DNA of 6,266 bases, taken from contig DIDB01000017.1 in the NCBI GenBank assembly GCA_002417905.1, positions 553 through 6,818 on the forward strand, given 5' to 3'. A program made the position numbers and the translations under genes. This document shows positions 1 through 6,098 of the stretch, in pieces. The stretch comes from Pseudomonadaceae bacterium UBA5811. Lineage in GTDB: Bacteria > Pseudomonadota > Gammaproteobacteria > Pseudomonadales > Pseudomonadaceae. Position 1 is the first letter of the stretch. The number at the start of each line of letters is the position of its first letter. A model generated the notes under the pieces. The model was not told the origin of the DNA, did no database searches, and saw nothing but the letters and a program-made list of their open reading frames with translations.

Positions 1-912
1 CAGATCCTGCTGGCCCGGCGCATGGGCAAAAAACGCATCATTGCCGAAACCGGGGCCGGCATGCACGGCGTGGCCAGTGCTACTGTGGCGGCCCGCTTTG
101 GCATGGAGTGCGTGGTGTATATGGGCACCACCGATATTGACCGCCAGCAGGCCAACGTCTTCCGCATGAAGCTGCTCGGCGCCAGGGTCATCCCGGTGAC
201 AGCGGGCACGGGCACCCTCAAGGACGCCATGAACGAGGCGCTGCGCGACTGGGTGACCAACGTCCACGATACGTTCTACCTGATCGGCACGGCTGCCGGC
301 CCGCACCCTTACCCGGCGATGGTCCGCGACTTCCAGTCAGTGATTGGCCGGGAAACCCGCGCCCAGATGCTGGAGCATGAAGGCCGCCTGCCGGATTCGC
401 TGGTGGCCTGCATTGGCGGTGGCTCCAATGCCATTGGCCTGTTCCATGAGTTTCTCGACGAGCCGGATATTTCGATCATCGGCGTCGAGGCTGCCGGCCT
501 GGGCCTGGAAACCGGCAAGCATGCGGCCAGTATGGCCGGCGGCGAGCCCGGGGTACTGCATGGCAACCGCACTTACCTGCTGCAGGATGCTGACGGGCAG
601 ATCAGCGATGCCCACTCGGTTTCTGCCGGACTCGACTACCCGGGCGTCGGTCCCGAGCACGCCTGGCTGCACCATATTGGTCGCGTTGAATACGTGCCGG
701 TCACCGATGATGAGGCCCTGCAGGCCTTCCAGCAGTGCTGCCGCCTGGAGGGCATCATTCCGGCACTGGAGTCTTCCCACGCGCTGGCCGAAGCCTTCAG
801 GCGCGCGCCCATGCTGCCCAGGGACCACCTGATGGTGGTCAACCTGTCCGGCCGGGGCGACAAGGACATGCAGACCGTAATGCACTATCTGAATCTGGAG
901 GAACACGCATGA
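1..912 (+). CDS. trpB: Tryptophan synthase beta chain (3' part, 5' end outside window)
   Basis: This PLP enzyme joins indole (channelled from TrpA) to L-serine to give L-tryptophan in the cytoplasm, as an alpha2-beta2 complex. The window holds 303 codons in frame 1, starting at about residue 94 in E. coli numbering, so roughly 95-100 N-terminal residues including the PLP lysine (Lys87) are missing upstream. Visible family motifs are the ETGAG substrate-carboxylate loop at codons 16-20 (catalytic Glu109 equivalent at codon 16), the phosphate-binding GGGSNA at about 412-429, the LESSHAL segment with the Glu350 equivalent near 767-787, and the terminal NLSGRGDKD. The residue after the ETGAG loop is Met (61-63), where E. 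coli has Gln114. An in-frame ATG at 22 is internal, because the homologous reading continues upstream through QILLARR. The stop overlaps the trpA start by ATGA. The identification is very secure. Confidence 0.97.
   Translation, partial: QILLARRMGKKRIIAETGAGMHGVASATVAARFGMECVVYMGTTDIDRQQANVFRMKLLGARVIPVTAGTGTLKDAMNEALRDWVTNVHDTFYLIGTAAGPHPYPAMVRDFQSVIGRETRAQMLEHEGRLPDSLVACIGGGSNAIGLFHEFLDEPDISIIGVEAAGLGLETGKHAASMAGGEPGVLHGNRTYLLQDADGQISDAHSVSAGLDYPGVGPEHAWLHHIGRVEYVPVTDDEALQAFQQCCRLEGIIPALESSHALAEAFRRAPMLPRDHLMVVNLSGRGDKDMQTVMHYLNLEEHA
897..903 (+). promoter_or_regulatory. Ribosome binding site that fixes the trpA start
   Basis: GGAGGAA lies inside the last codons of trpB, five bases before the ATG at 909. 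It is a near-ideal Shine-Dalgarno sequence at a normal distance. It supports 909 rather than the in-frame upstream start at 735, which would read through trpB. Placing it within trpB fits coupled translation of trpB and trpA. Confidence 0.8.
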
Positions 913-1718
913 GCCGCCTGCAAAGCCGCTTCACCGCCCTGAAACAGGAAAACCGCGCTGCCCTGGTCACCTTTATCACCGCCGGCGACCCGGACTACGC
1001 CACTTCGCTGGAAATTCTCAGGGGCCTGCCGGACGCGGGCGCCGACGTAATCGAGCTGGGCATGCCGTTCACCGACCCGATGGCCGATGGCCCGGCCATC
1101 CAGCTGGCCAACCTCCGCGCCCTTGGCGGCGGGCAGAACATGGTGAAAACCCTGCAGCTGGTCCGCGAGTTCCGCGCCACCGACCAGCACACTCCACTGG
1201 TGCTGATGGGGTACTACAACCCCATCTTTGTCTACGGCGTTGAGCGGTTTATCAGCGATGCCAGGGACGCCGGTGTTGATGGCCTGATCGTGGTTGACCT
1301 GCCGCCGGAGCACAATGACGAACTGTGCGACCCGGCCCAGGCCGCCGGCCTCGACTTTATCCGCCTGACCACCCCGACCACTGACGATGCCCGCCTGCCC
1401 AGAGTGCTGCAGGGCAGCTCCGGCTTTGTCTACTACGTCTCGGTGGCCGGTGTCACCGGCGCTGGCGCGGCGACCATGGACCAGGTGGAAGATGCGGTGG
1501 CCCGCCTGCGCCGTCACACTGGCCTGCCGCTGTGCATCGGCTTCGGCATCCGCACCCCCGAACACGCCGCCGAAGTGGCCAGGCGCGCCGAGGGTGCCGT
1601 GGTCGGCTCGGCACTGATCGACCGGATCGCCAGGGCGGCTTCGCCGGCTGAAGCGGTGAGCGGGGTACTGGGATTGTGCCGGGAGTTGGCAGAAGGGGTT
1701 CGCGGGGCAAGACAGTAA
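909..1718 (+). CDS. trpA: Tryptophan synthase alpha chain
   Basis: This 269-aa TIM-barrel lyase cleaves indole-3-glycerol phosphate to indole and glyceraldehyde-3-phosphate, and passes indole to TrpB. Its length matches the family (about 265-275 aa). Both catalytic acids fall at the canonical E. coli positions: Glu49 in VIELGMPF and Asp60 in [10 protein letters not shown]. Tyr175, and Thr183-Gly184 in the AGVTGAG loop 6, are also in register, and the later [10 protein letters not shown] and VVGSALI segments form the phosphate pocket. The start at 909 is chosen because it overlaps the trpB stop (ATGA), follows a strong RBS, and gives a standard N terminus ([12 protein letters not shown]). No accD or folC is seen directly after it, and the operon appears to end here. 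The identification is very secure. Confidence 0.98.
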   Translation: MSRLQSRFTALKQENRAALVTFITAGDPDYATSLEILRGLPDAGADVIELGMPFTDPMADGPAIQLANLRALGGGQNMVKTLQLVREFRATDQHTPLVLMGYYNPIFVYGVERFISDARDAGVDGLIVVDLPPEHNDELCDPAQAAGLDFIRLTTPTTDDARLPRVLQGSSGFVYYVSVAGVTGAGAATMDQVEDAVARLRRHTGLPLCIGFGIRTPEHAAEVARRAEGAVVGSALIDRIARAASPAEAVSGVLGLCRELAEGVRGARQ

Positions 1719-1721
1719 CCG

Positions 1722-1861
1722 GACACGCCTCGGGCGCCAGCGGCTTTACTTCTGGGGCGGATGGGCACCGTGACCTGCTGGATATCGGGCTTGCGCTGGG
1801 TGATCTGCTGTTGCCCCGGAAGATTGATCTGTCACCGCTGGGTGGGGCAGATTTTTTATAA
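1722..1861 (+). pseudogene. Possible remnant of a MNT-type nucleotidyltransferase
   Basis: In the frame ending at the TAA of 1859-1861, the translation from about 1766 reads HRDLLDIGLALGDLLLP, then RKIDLSPLGGADFL. From memory of the family, this resembles the region after the catalytic GSDxD motif in small MNT/MntA-like nucleotidyltransferases, where an Asp-Leu-Leu-Leu-Pro run is followed by a (K/V)(I/V)DLS strand. The catalytic Gly-Ser-Asp-x-Asp motif is absent from the preceding codons (about 1722-1765), and the frame stops where the family would continue for about 20-30 residues. No start codon with an RBS precedes it, and its upstream part overlaps the end of trpA in another frame. It may be a decayed gene fragment or a chance resemblance. 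It also overlaps a terminator-like hairpin. Confidence 0.3.
1827..1857 (+). terminator. Candidate rho-independent terminator of the trp operon
   Basis: ATCTG (1827-1831) pairs with CAGAT (1848-1852). Inside, CACC (1833-1836) pairs with GGTG (1841-1844) around a GCTG loop. Five T residues follow directly (1853-1857), or six counting the last base of the stem. An alternative stem, GCCCC (1813-1817) with GGGGC (1844-1848), uses some of the same bases. It lies about 110 bp after the trpA stop, which is longer than usual. The stem has a T/GGG internal loop, so strength is uncertain. Confidence 0.45.
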
Positions 1862-1926
1862 GTGCCCCTGACGCCCCGGGGCCTGTACCGGTCTGGTGGT
1901 TTGCACTCAGGCCAGCAGCGCCGGCC

Positions 1927-1950
1927 AGCCTGCGGGATACTGCAGGTTTT
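1927..1950 (+). other. Weak hairpin with T-run before the DMT transporter gene
   Basis: CCTGC (1929-1933) pairs with GCAGG (1942-1946) around an 8-nt loop, extendable by a G-T and an A-T pair, and is followed by TTTT at 1947-1950. It sits 23 bp before the ATG at 1974. It could be a second weak terminator or a leader structure of the transporter mRNA. The rest of 1862-1973 shows no gene and no convincing promoter, apart from a loopless GCCCCGGGGC palindrome at 1873-1882. Confidence 0.25.
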
Positions 1951-1973
1951 CTGGTTACGGGTGTGCTGTTCCC

Positions 1974-2855
1974 ATGCTCTGGATTCCTTTTACCTTGTGT
2001 GCTGCCTTTACCCAGGCGCTGCGCAATGCCCAGCAAAAACAGCTGAGTGTTGAAGTCAATGCGCTGGGCGTAACCCTGGCCCGGTTTATCTGGGCGCTGC
2101 CGCTGGCGCTGGGCTATCTGGGCCTGCTGTACGGGTTGCAGCCGGCCGGTTTTCCGCATTTTTCAGGGGCTTTTGTGCTGAGTGCCACCGGTGGGGCCAT
2201 GTCCCAGATCGTTGCCACAGCGCTGATGGTGCTGCTGTTCCAGCGGCGCAGCTATGCCACAGGCGTCGGTCTGGCCAAAAGCGAGGCGCTGCTGGCAGCC
2301 CTTCTGGGGGTGCTGTTCTTTGGTGCCCGGCTGGGTGCTCTGGGCTGGCTCGGGGTACTGGTAGGGGCAGTGGCGATCTGGCTGATGCGCGGGGCCAGCC
2401 GTTCCGGGTCGCTGGAACTGTCCACCCTGCTGCTGGGACTGGCCAGTGGCCTGTGCTTTGCCCTGACGACCCTGTGGGTGCGCTATGCCTGTCACCAGCT
2501 GGATCTGCCGTTTATGCACACGGCGGCCTGGGTGCTGGTCTGGACCATCGCCACCCAGGTGCTGGTGCTGACCAGCTGGCTGCTGTGGCGCGATCCGGAA
2601 ACCCTGCGCCGCCTGTGGCAGCGCCCTTCGCTGGTATTCCGGATCAGCCTGTCCAGCTCGATTGCCTCCCTGTGCTGGTTTACGGCGGTCAATCTGGAGG
2701 ATGTCGGGCTGGTCAAGACGCTGGGCCAGGTGGAGGTGTTTTTTACCCTGCTGCTGTCCCATCACTGGCTGCGGGAGCAGGTGTCCGGGCGTGACCGGCT
2801 GGGCCTGCTGCTGATTCTGCTCAGTGCACTGCTGGTGATCTGGCCATCGCTCTGA
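1974..2855 (+). CDS. EamA/DMT-superfamily transporter (substrate unknown)
   Basis: This 293-aa, very hydrophobic protein is likely an inner-membrane permease of the drug/metabolite transporter type. It shows two repeated halves of about five helices each, roughly residues 1-140 and 145-293, joined by a short polar linker (RGASRSGSLE). The second half ends with the characteristic pattern of a helix, then VEVFFTLLLSHHWLRE, a short loop, and a final LGLLLILLSALLVIW helix. Length matches the family. A GTG at 1896 would add 26 residues that look unlike a membrane-protein N terminus. The ATG at 1974 gives the usual MLWIPFTL helix start and is preferred, although no good Shine-Dalgarno precedes it. 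The gene stands alone, 255 bp after trpA and 50 bp before the cus cluster. Family members export amino acids, metabolites or drugs, and nothing here indicates which. Confidence 0.88.
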   Translation: MLWIPFTLCAAFTQALRNAQQKQLSVEVNALGVTLARFIWALPLALGYLGLLYGLQPAGFPHFSGAFVLSATGGAMSQIVATALMVLLFQRRSYATGVGLAKSEALLAALLGVLFFGARLGALGWLGVLVGAVAIWLMRGASRSGSLELSTLLLGLASGLCFALTTLWVRYACHQLDLPFMHTAAWVLVWTIATQVLVLTSWLLWRDPETLRRLWQRPSLVFRISLSSSIASLCWFTAVNLEDVGLVKTLGQVEVFFTLLLSHHWLREQVSGRDRLGLLLILLSALLVIWPSL

Positions 2856-2868
2856 GGCATAAGCCCAC

Positions 2869-2898
2869 TTGTTCAGGGTCTTGGCTCTGACATACACT
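2869..2898 (+). promoter_or_regulatory. Possible promoter/operator of the cus cluster
   Basis: TTGTTC (2869-2874) and TACACT (2893-2898), separated by 18 bp, resemble sigma-70 -35 and -10 boxes (4 of 6 matches each). Between and across them lies an imperfect dyad: TCAGGG (2873-2878) and CTCTGA (2885-2890). This is where an activator or repressor of a metal-resistance operon would be expected. If used, transcription would start only a base or so before the ATG at 2906, giving a nearly leaderless message. That fits the lack of a Shine-Dalgarno there, but it is unproven. Confidence 0.3.
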
Positions 2899-2905
2899 GA
2901 AAAAC

Positions 2906-3286
2906 ATGAAAACCGTGCCGCGTCTGTTCCTTCTGCTGCTGTTCTGCCTGGCGCTGCCCGTTAACGGGCTGGCGGGAGTGCTGGCTGCTGTGCTGCCCTG
3001 CAGCCAGGCGCAGCCTGTACAGAAGGACACTTCATCGGCCATGCCGATGGTGATGGCCGATGAGGACGATGCGACGGCTCATTCCTGCTGTACCTCGGTG
3101 GCGGCTGACCCGGACAGCGGCACACCCTGCAAGCAGGCCGGTGACTGTCATAAACCGGCCAGCCTGCTGCTGGTCATGGTGGCCGCCTCCCTGCCCGCTC
3201 CGGCACCTGCCCGGCCGCTGGCCGGGCAAAGTCCGGCCGGGCCACGCTCTTCCCTCCAGAGCTTCTGGCGCCCGCCCCGGGCCTGA
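2906..3286 (+). CDS. Small secreted Cys/Met/His protein, CopL/CzcI-like
   Basis: This 126-aa protein has a clear Sec-type signal peptide: Lys2 and Arg6, then a Leu-rich core at residues 7-19, with possible cleavage near residues 24-28. The mature part has candidate soft-metal ligands: Cys32, Met46/48/50 in an MPMVM run, His59, the Cys61-Cys62 pair, Cys75, and Cys81-His82. A hydrophobic stretch (about 85-100) and a short FWRPPRA C terminus follow; small CopL/CzcI-type proteins at the head of copper or cobalt-zinc-cadmium efflux operons often end similarly. It lies first in the cus cluster, 95 bp before cusC. A role in periplasmic metal sensing or binding is inferred from composition and position only, and no catalytic domain is visible. 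No good RBS precedes the ATG. The gene seems real given its signal peptide and the codon-position bias typical of the region. Confidence 0.65.
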   Translation: MKTVPRLFLLLLFCLALPVNGLAGVLAAVLPCSQAQPVQKDTSSAMPMVMADEDDATAHSCCTSVAADPDSGTPCKQAGDCHKPASLLLVMVAASLPAPAPARPLAGQSPAGPRSSLQSFWRPPRA

Positions 3287-3339
3287 ATCCCCTGTGATCT
3301 GAAGGCCATCCGGCTCCATTGTGGCCGGGCGGATTCTGG

Positions 3340-3354
3340 CATGGCCTGGCCATG
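3340..3354. repeat. Perfect 15-bp dyad upstream of cusC
   Basis: CATGGCC-T-GGCCATG is a perfect inverted repeat with 7-bp arms and a single central base, ending 27 bp before the cusC start at 3382. A second short stem, CCGGC (3310-3314) with GCCGG (3324-3328), lies just upstream. It could be a protein-binding site or an RNA hairpin in the intercistronic region. No T-run follows, so it is not a terminator. The local sequence is rich in TGGCC, so chance is possible. Confidence 0.4.
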
Positions 3355-3368
3355 TCACTGGCTCATGC

Positions 3369-3374
3369 GGTGGA
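3369..3374 (+). promoter_or_regulatory. Ribosome binding site that fixes the cusC start
   Basis: GGTGGA lies seven bases before the ATG at 3382. It favours that start over in-frame alternatives at 3319 (TTG) and 3352 (ATG). Those alternatives have no such site and would put polar, non-signal residues ahead of the signal peptide. Confidence 0.6.
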
Positions 3375-3381
3375 ATTTTTC

Positions 3382-4638
3382 ATGTCAATCCTGATTGCGG
3401 CTGGCCGTCCCGTGCTGGCGGCCCTTCTGGCAGGCGTGCTGCTCTGGCCCGGGCGTGCGCCCGCCCTGACCCTGGACCAGGCCCTGCGCCTTGCGGAAAC
3501 GGATGCGCCCCTGCTGGATGCCCAGGCGGCTGCCCGGCAGGCCGCGCGCAGTGCCGCCATCCCGGCGGGCGAACTGCCGGACCCCAAACTGGTGCTCGGG
3601 GTCCAGAACCTGCCGGTGGACAGCAGCGAGCGCTGGACGTTGAACCGTGACCCCATGTCGATGAAGGTGATCGGGGTTGCCCAGCAGATGATCAACGCGG
3701 ACAAGCGTCAGGCGCGTACCGATGCGGCAATGGCCGGGGTCGAGGTGGCTGACCGGCAGCAGCAGATTACCTGGCTGGCGGTGCGCCGCCAGACCGCACT
3801 GGCCTGGATTGACAGTCTGGCGCTGGAGAAAAAACTGGCCCTGTTCCGTGAGCTGTATGCGGAAAACCGCCTGTTTGAGCGGACCGTACGGGCCCGGATT
3901 GCGGGGGGGAGCGGAGCGGCAGCCGATGCCGTGCTGCCGCAGCAGGAAAAAGCCCTGCTGGATGAACAGCAGGATGAGCTGGAGGCCCGCCGCCGCACGG
4001 CCCGGGCCCAGCTGGGCCAGTGGATCGGTCCGGCTCCGGCCAGTGAACCCCTGCAGGGCGACTGGCCATTCTGGCCAGTAGACCCGGCGCATTACCGGCA
4101 TAACCTGGAGCGCCATCCCGAACTGGCCATCTTTGCTGCCCAGACCCGGCAGGCCGAGGCAAGGGTGCGTGAGGCCAGAGCCGAAAAAATTCCGGACTGG
4201 GGCTGGGAGGTGGATTATCAGCACCGTGGCCAGGCCTATTCCAATATGGTCAGCCTGAAACTGACCTTTGATCTGCCCGTTTTTACCGGCACCCGCCAGG
4301 ATCCGAAGATTGCCGCCGGGCAGGCCCTGCTGGCCCAGCTGGAGGCCGAGCGCGAGGCCCGTACCCGGGAGCACGATGCCCTGCTGGCTGGCGATCTGGC
4401 CCGCTTTGACCAGCTGGACCAGGCCCTGCAACGCGTTGATCACACCCTGTTGCCACTGGCCCGGCAGCGGGTCCAGCGGGCGATGGCGGACTACCGGGGC
4501 GGGCGCGGCACACTGCAGGCGGTGGTCGAGGCCCGCCGTGAACAGCTGCAGACCCGCCTGCGCCGCATTGATGTGGCCCGCCAGCGCGCGGCAGCCAGTG
4601 CTGTCCTGTACTTTGCCTATGGAGACCTGCGGTCATGA
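3382..4638 (+). CDS. cusC: TolC-family outer-membrane efflux channel (CusC/CzcC type)
   Basis: This is the predicted outer-membrane component of the tripartite metal pump. From 3382 it is 418 aa, usual for short CusC/CzcC-type members. The N terminus is a signal peptide (hydrophobic core about residues 9-22, cleavage near Ala26-Ala28). Then comes LTLDQALRLAE, the typical opening of the first outer-membrane efflux repeat (about 29-200), followed by a second repeat (about 235-415). The ELPDPKLVLGVQNLPVD segment with a later MSMKVIGVAQQ is characteristic of metal-efflux TolC proteins. Long Ala/Gln/Arg/Glu-rich stretches (for example about 290-400) are the periplasmic helical barrel. There is no cysteine in the protein, so it lacks the lipid anchor of E. 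coli CusC. Its stop overlaps the cusB start by ATGA. The family is sure; the symbol rests on the neighbours. Confidence 0.9.
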   Translation: MSILIAAGRPVLAALLAGVLLWPGRAPALTLDQALRLAETDAPLLDAQAAARQAARSAAIPAGELPDPKLVLGVQNLPVDSSERWTLNRDPMSMKVIGVAQQMINADKRQARTDAAMAGVEVADRQQQITWLAVRRQTALAWIDSLALEKKLALFRELYAENRLFERTVRARIAGGSGAAADAVLPQQEKALLDEQQDELEARRRTARAQLGQWIGPAPASEPLQGDWPFWPVDPAHYRHNLERHPELAIFAAQTRQAEARVREARAEKIPDWGWEVDYQHRGQAYSNMVSLKLTFDLPVFTGTRQDPKIAAGQALLAQLEAEREARTREHDALLAGDLARFDQLDQALQRVDHTLLPLARQRVQRAMADYRGGRGTLQAVVEARREQLQTRLRRIDVARQRAAASAVLYFAYGDLRS

Positions 4639-6098
4639 ACCTGTGGAAAATCATGGCCGGGTGCGGCCTGCTCGGACTGGCCGCGGCCGGTGGTTATGGA
4701 CTGGCCCGGCTGCAGCCAGCGGAAAGCCGCCTTCCGGCTCCCCCGGTGGCCGACGTGCAGGAGGGGCGCCGGGTACTGTACTGGTATGACCCCATGTACC
4801 CGCAGCAGCATTTTGACCAGCCGGGGCCATCGCCTTTTATGGAGATGGCGCTGGTGCCGCGTTATGCCGGTGACCAGGATCCGGCCGCTGGTGTGCGGAT
4901 TGATTCCGGCATGGTCCAGAACCTGGGCATACGGCTGGCTCCGGTGCTCCGCCAGCCACTGGCTGAGCATATCGAGGCCAGCGGTGTGCTGGCATTCAAT
5001 GGCCGTGATGTGGCAGTGCTCCAGGCGCGGCGCGGCGGCTTTGTTGAACGGGTCTATGACCGGGCGCCGGAGGATGTGATTGTCCGGGGGGCGCCGCTGG
5101 TGGAGCTGCTGGTTCCGGAATGGGCGGCCCTGCAGGAAGAGTTTCTGGCCCTGCGTGGCCTGGGGCAGCCAGAGCTGCTGGCGGCCGCCCGTCAGCGGCT
5201 GCGGCTGGCCGGTATGCCGGAGGCGCTGATCCGTCAGGTCGAGCAGCGTGGCCGGGTGCAGGACCGCTGGACGTTGACCGCACCGATTGGTGGCATGCTG
5301 GCTGGCCTGGAGGTGCGGCAGGGCATGAGTCTGGCCGATGGCCAGACGGTGGCACGGATTAACGGGCTGGCTAGCGTCTGGCTGGAGGTTGCGGTGCCAG
5401 AGGCCCAGAGCACTGGCCTGGCCGTGGGCCAGCCGGTGGAGGCCTGGCTGCCGGCGCTGCCCGGCCAGCCGCTTGACGGACGGATCACGGCCCTGTTGCC
5501 CGAGGCCAGCCTGAATAGCCGCAGCTTGCGGGTCCGGGTCGAGTTGCCCAATCCGGACGGCCGGCTGCGGCCCGGGCTGACCGCCAGTGTGCGTCTGCAG
5601 ACAGGCGGCGGGCCGCCGGCACTGGTGGTTCCGGCAGAGGCCGTGATTCGCACTGGCCAGCGGGCGCTGGTGATGCTGGCCGGGGAGCGCGGGCATTTTC
5701 GCCCGGTGGAGATCCGTACCGGCCGGGAGACCGGGCAGCAGATCGAGGTTCTGGAGGGTTTGCAGGCGGGGCAGCAGGTGGTGGCCTCCGGCCAGTTCCT
5801 GCTGGATTCCGAAGCCAGCCTGCGCGGGCTGGCGGCGGGTCAGTCCATGGCGATTCCGGCCCCGCCGCTGCACGAGTCAGAGGGCCGTATTGTCGCGATG
5901 GGAGAGGGGCTGCTGTCCATTGCTCATGGCCCGTTTAAAAGTCTGGGTATGCCGGGGATGACCATGGCTTTTCCGGTGGAAGACCCGGCACTGGTGGCCG
6001 GTTTGCAGGTGGGGAACCGGATCCGCTTTGCCATCGAACAGACCGATGAGGGTATGGTGATCCGCCGGACCGAAAAAGTACCGGAGGCCCGGCCATGA
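4635..6098 (+). CDS. cusB: CusB-type periplasmic adaptor with fused CusF-like domain
   Basis: This 487-aa membrane-fusion protein links the RND pump to the outer-membrane channel. An N-terminal anchor (about residues 5-25) is followed by a metal-binding segment at 48-77 ([10 protein letters not shown], then [12 protein letters not shown]). Met54, Met69 and Met71 match the Cu(I)/Ag(I)-binding methionines M49, M64 and M66 of E. coli CusB. Next come the two lipoyl half-motifs (about 127-160 and 215-245) flanking an alpha-hairpin (about 161-205), then the beta-barrel and membrane-proximal domains (to about 395). Residues 416-482 form a CusF-like copper-binding domain, ending the protein. Its ligands His431, Met442 and Met444 correspond to CusF H36, M47 and M49, while CusF W44 is replaced by Met439. 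Start: ATGA overlap with cusC and GGAG at 4621-4624. E. coli encodes CusF separately, so the fusion may replace a free chaperone. Substrate Cu(I)/Ag(I) is inferred from these ligands. Confidence 0.95.
   Translation: MNLWKIMAGCGLLGLAAAGGYGLARLQPAESRLPAPPVADVQEGRRVLYWYDPMYPQQHFDQPGPSPFMEMALVPRYAGDQDPAAGVRIDSGMVQNLGIRLAPVLRQPLAEHIEASGVLAFNGRDVAVLQARRGGFVERVYDRAPEDVIVRGAPLVELLVPEWAALQEEFLALRGLGQPELLAAARQRLRLAGMPEALIRQVEQRGRVQDRWTLTAPIGGMLAGLEVRQGMSLADGQTVARINGLASVWLEVAVPEAQSTGLAVGQPVEAWLPALPGQPLDGRITALLPEASLNSRSLRVRVELPNPDGRLRPGLTASVRLQTGGGPPALVVPAEAVIRTGQRALVMLAGERGHFRPVEIRTGRETGQQIEVLEGLQAGQQVVASGQFLLDSEASLRGLAAGQSMAIPAPPLHESEGRIVAMGEGLLSIAHGPFKSLGMPGMTMAFPVEDPALVAGLQVGNRIRFAIEQTDEGMVIRRTEKVPEARP

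Noticed and set aside
735..908. Upstream extension of trpA by 58 codons
   Set aside because: It would overlap most of the trpB C terminus. The ATG at 909 has a strong RBS and gives the canonical N terminus, with Glu49 and Asp60 in register.
1873..1882. GCCCCGGGGC palindrome
   Set aside because: It has no loop, no T-run and is short for GC-rich DNA; it was not treated as a terminator or operator.
1896..1973. Upstream GTG start for the transporter
   Set aside because: The added 26 residues are polar, Cys/Gly-rich and unlike an EamA N terminus; no RBS supports it.
2163..2897. Minus-strand open frame (244 codons) opposite the DMT transporter gene
   Set aside because: The Gln/His/Pro-rich translation is the usual complement of a Leu/Val/Trp-rich membrane protein; there is no family resemblance.
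3319..3381. Upstream TTG (3319) or ATG (3352) starts for cusC
   Set aside because: Only the ATG at 3382 has a Shine-Dalgarno and yields a compact signal peptide. The ATG at 3352 lies in the palindrome itself.
3385..4443. Minus-strand open frame (352 codons) opposite cusC
   Set aside because: Antisense shadow of cusC with low-complexity composition and no RBS or domain.
4653..4664. Lipobox-like Met-Ala-Gly-Cys at CusB residues 7-10
   Set aside because: The hydrophobic core comes after the cysteine, not before it, so it is not a lipoprotein signal; a membrane anchor is more likely.
4617..5873. Long open frame on the minus strand (418 codons) opposite cusB
   Set aside because: It is exactly antisense to a well-supported gene in GC-rich DNA, where strong third-position bias opens the complementary frame. 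Its translation is rich in Gln, His, Pro and Arg, with no recognisable domain.
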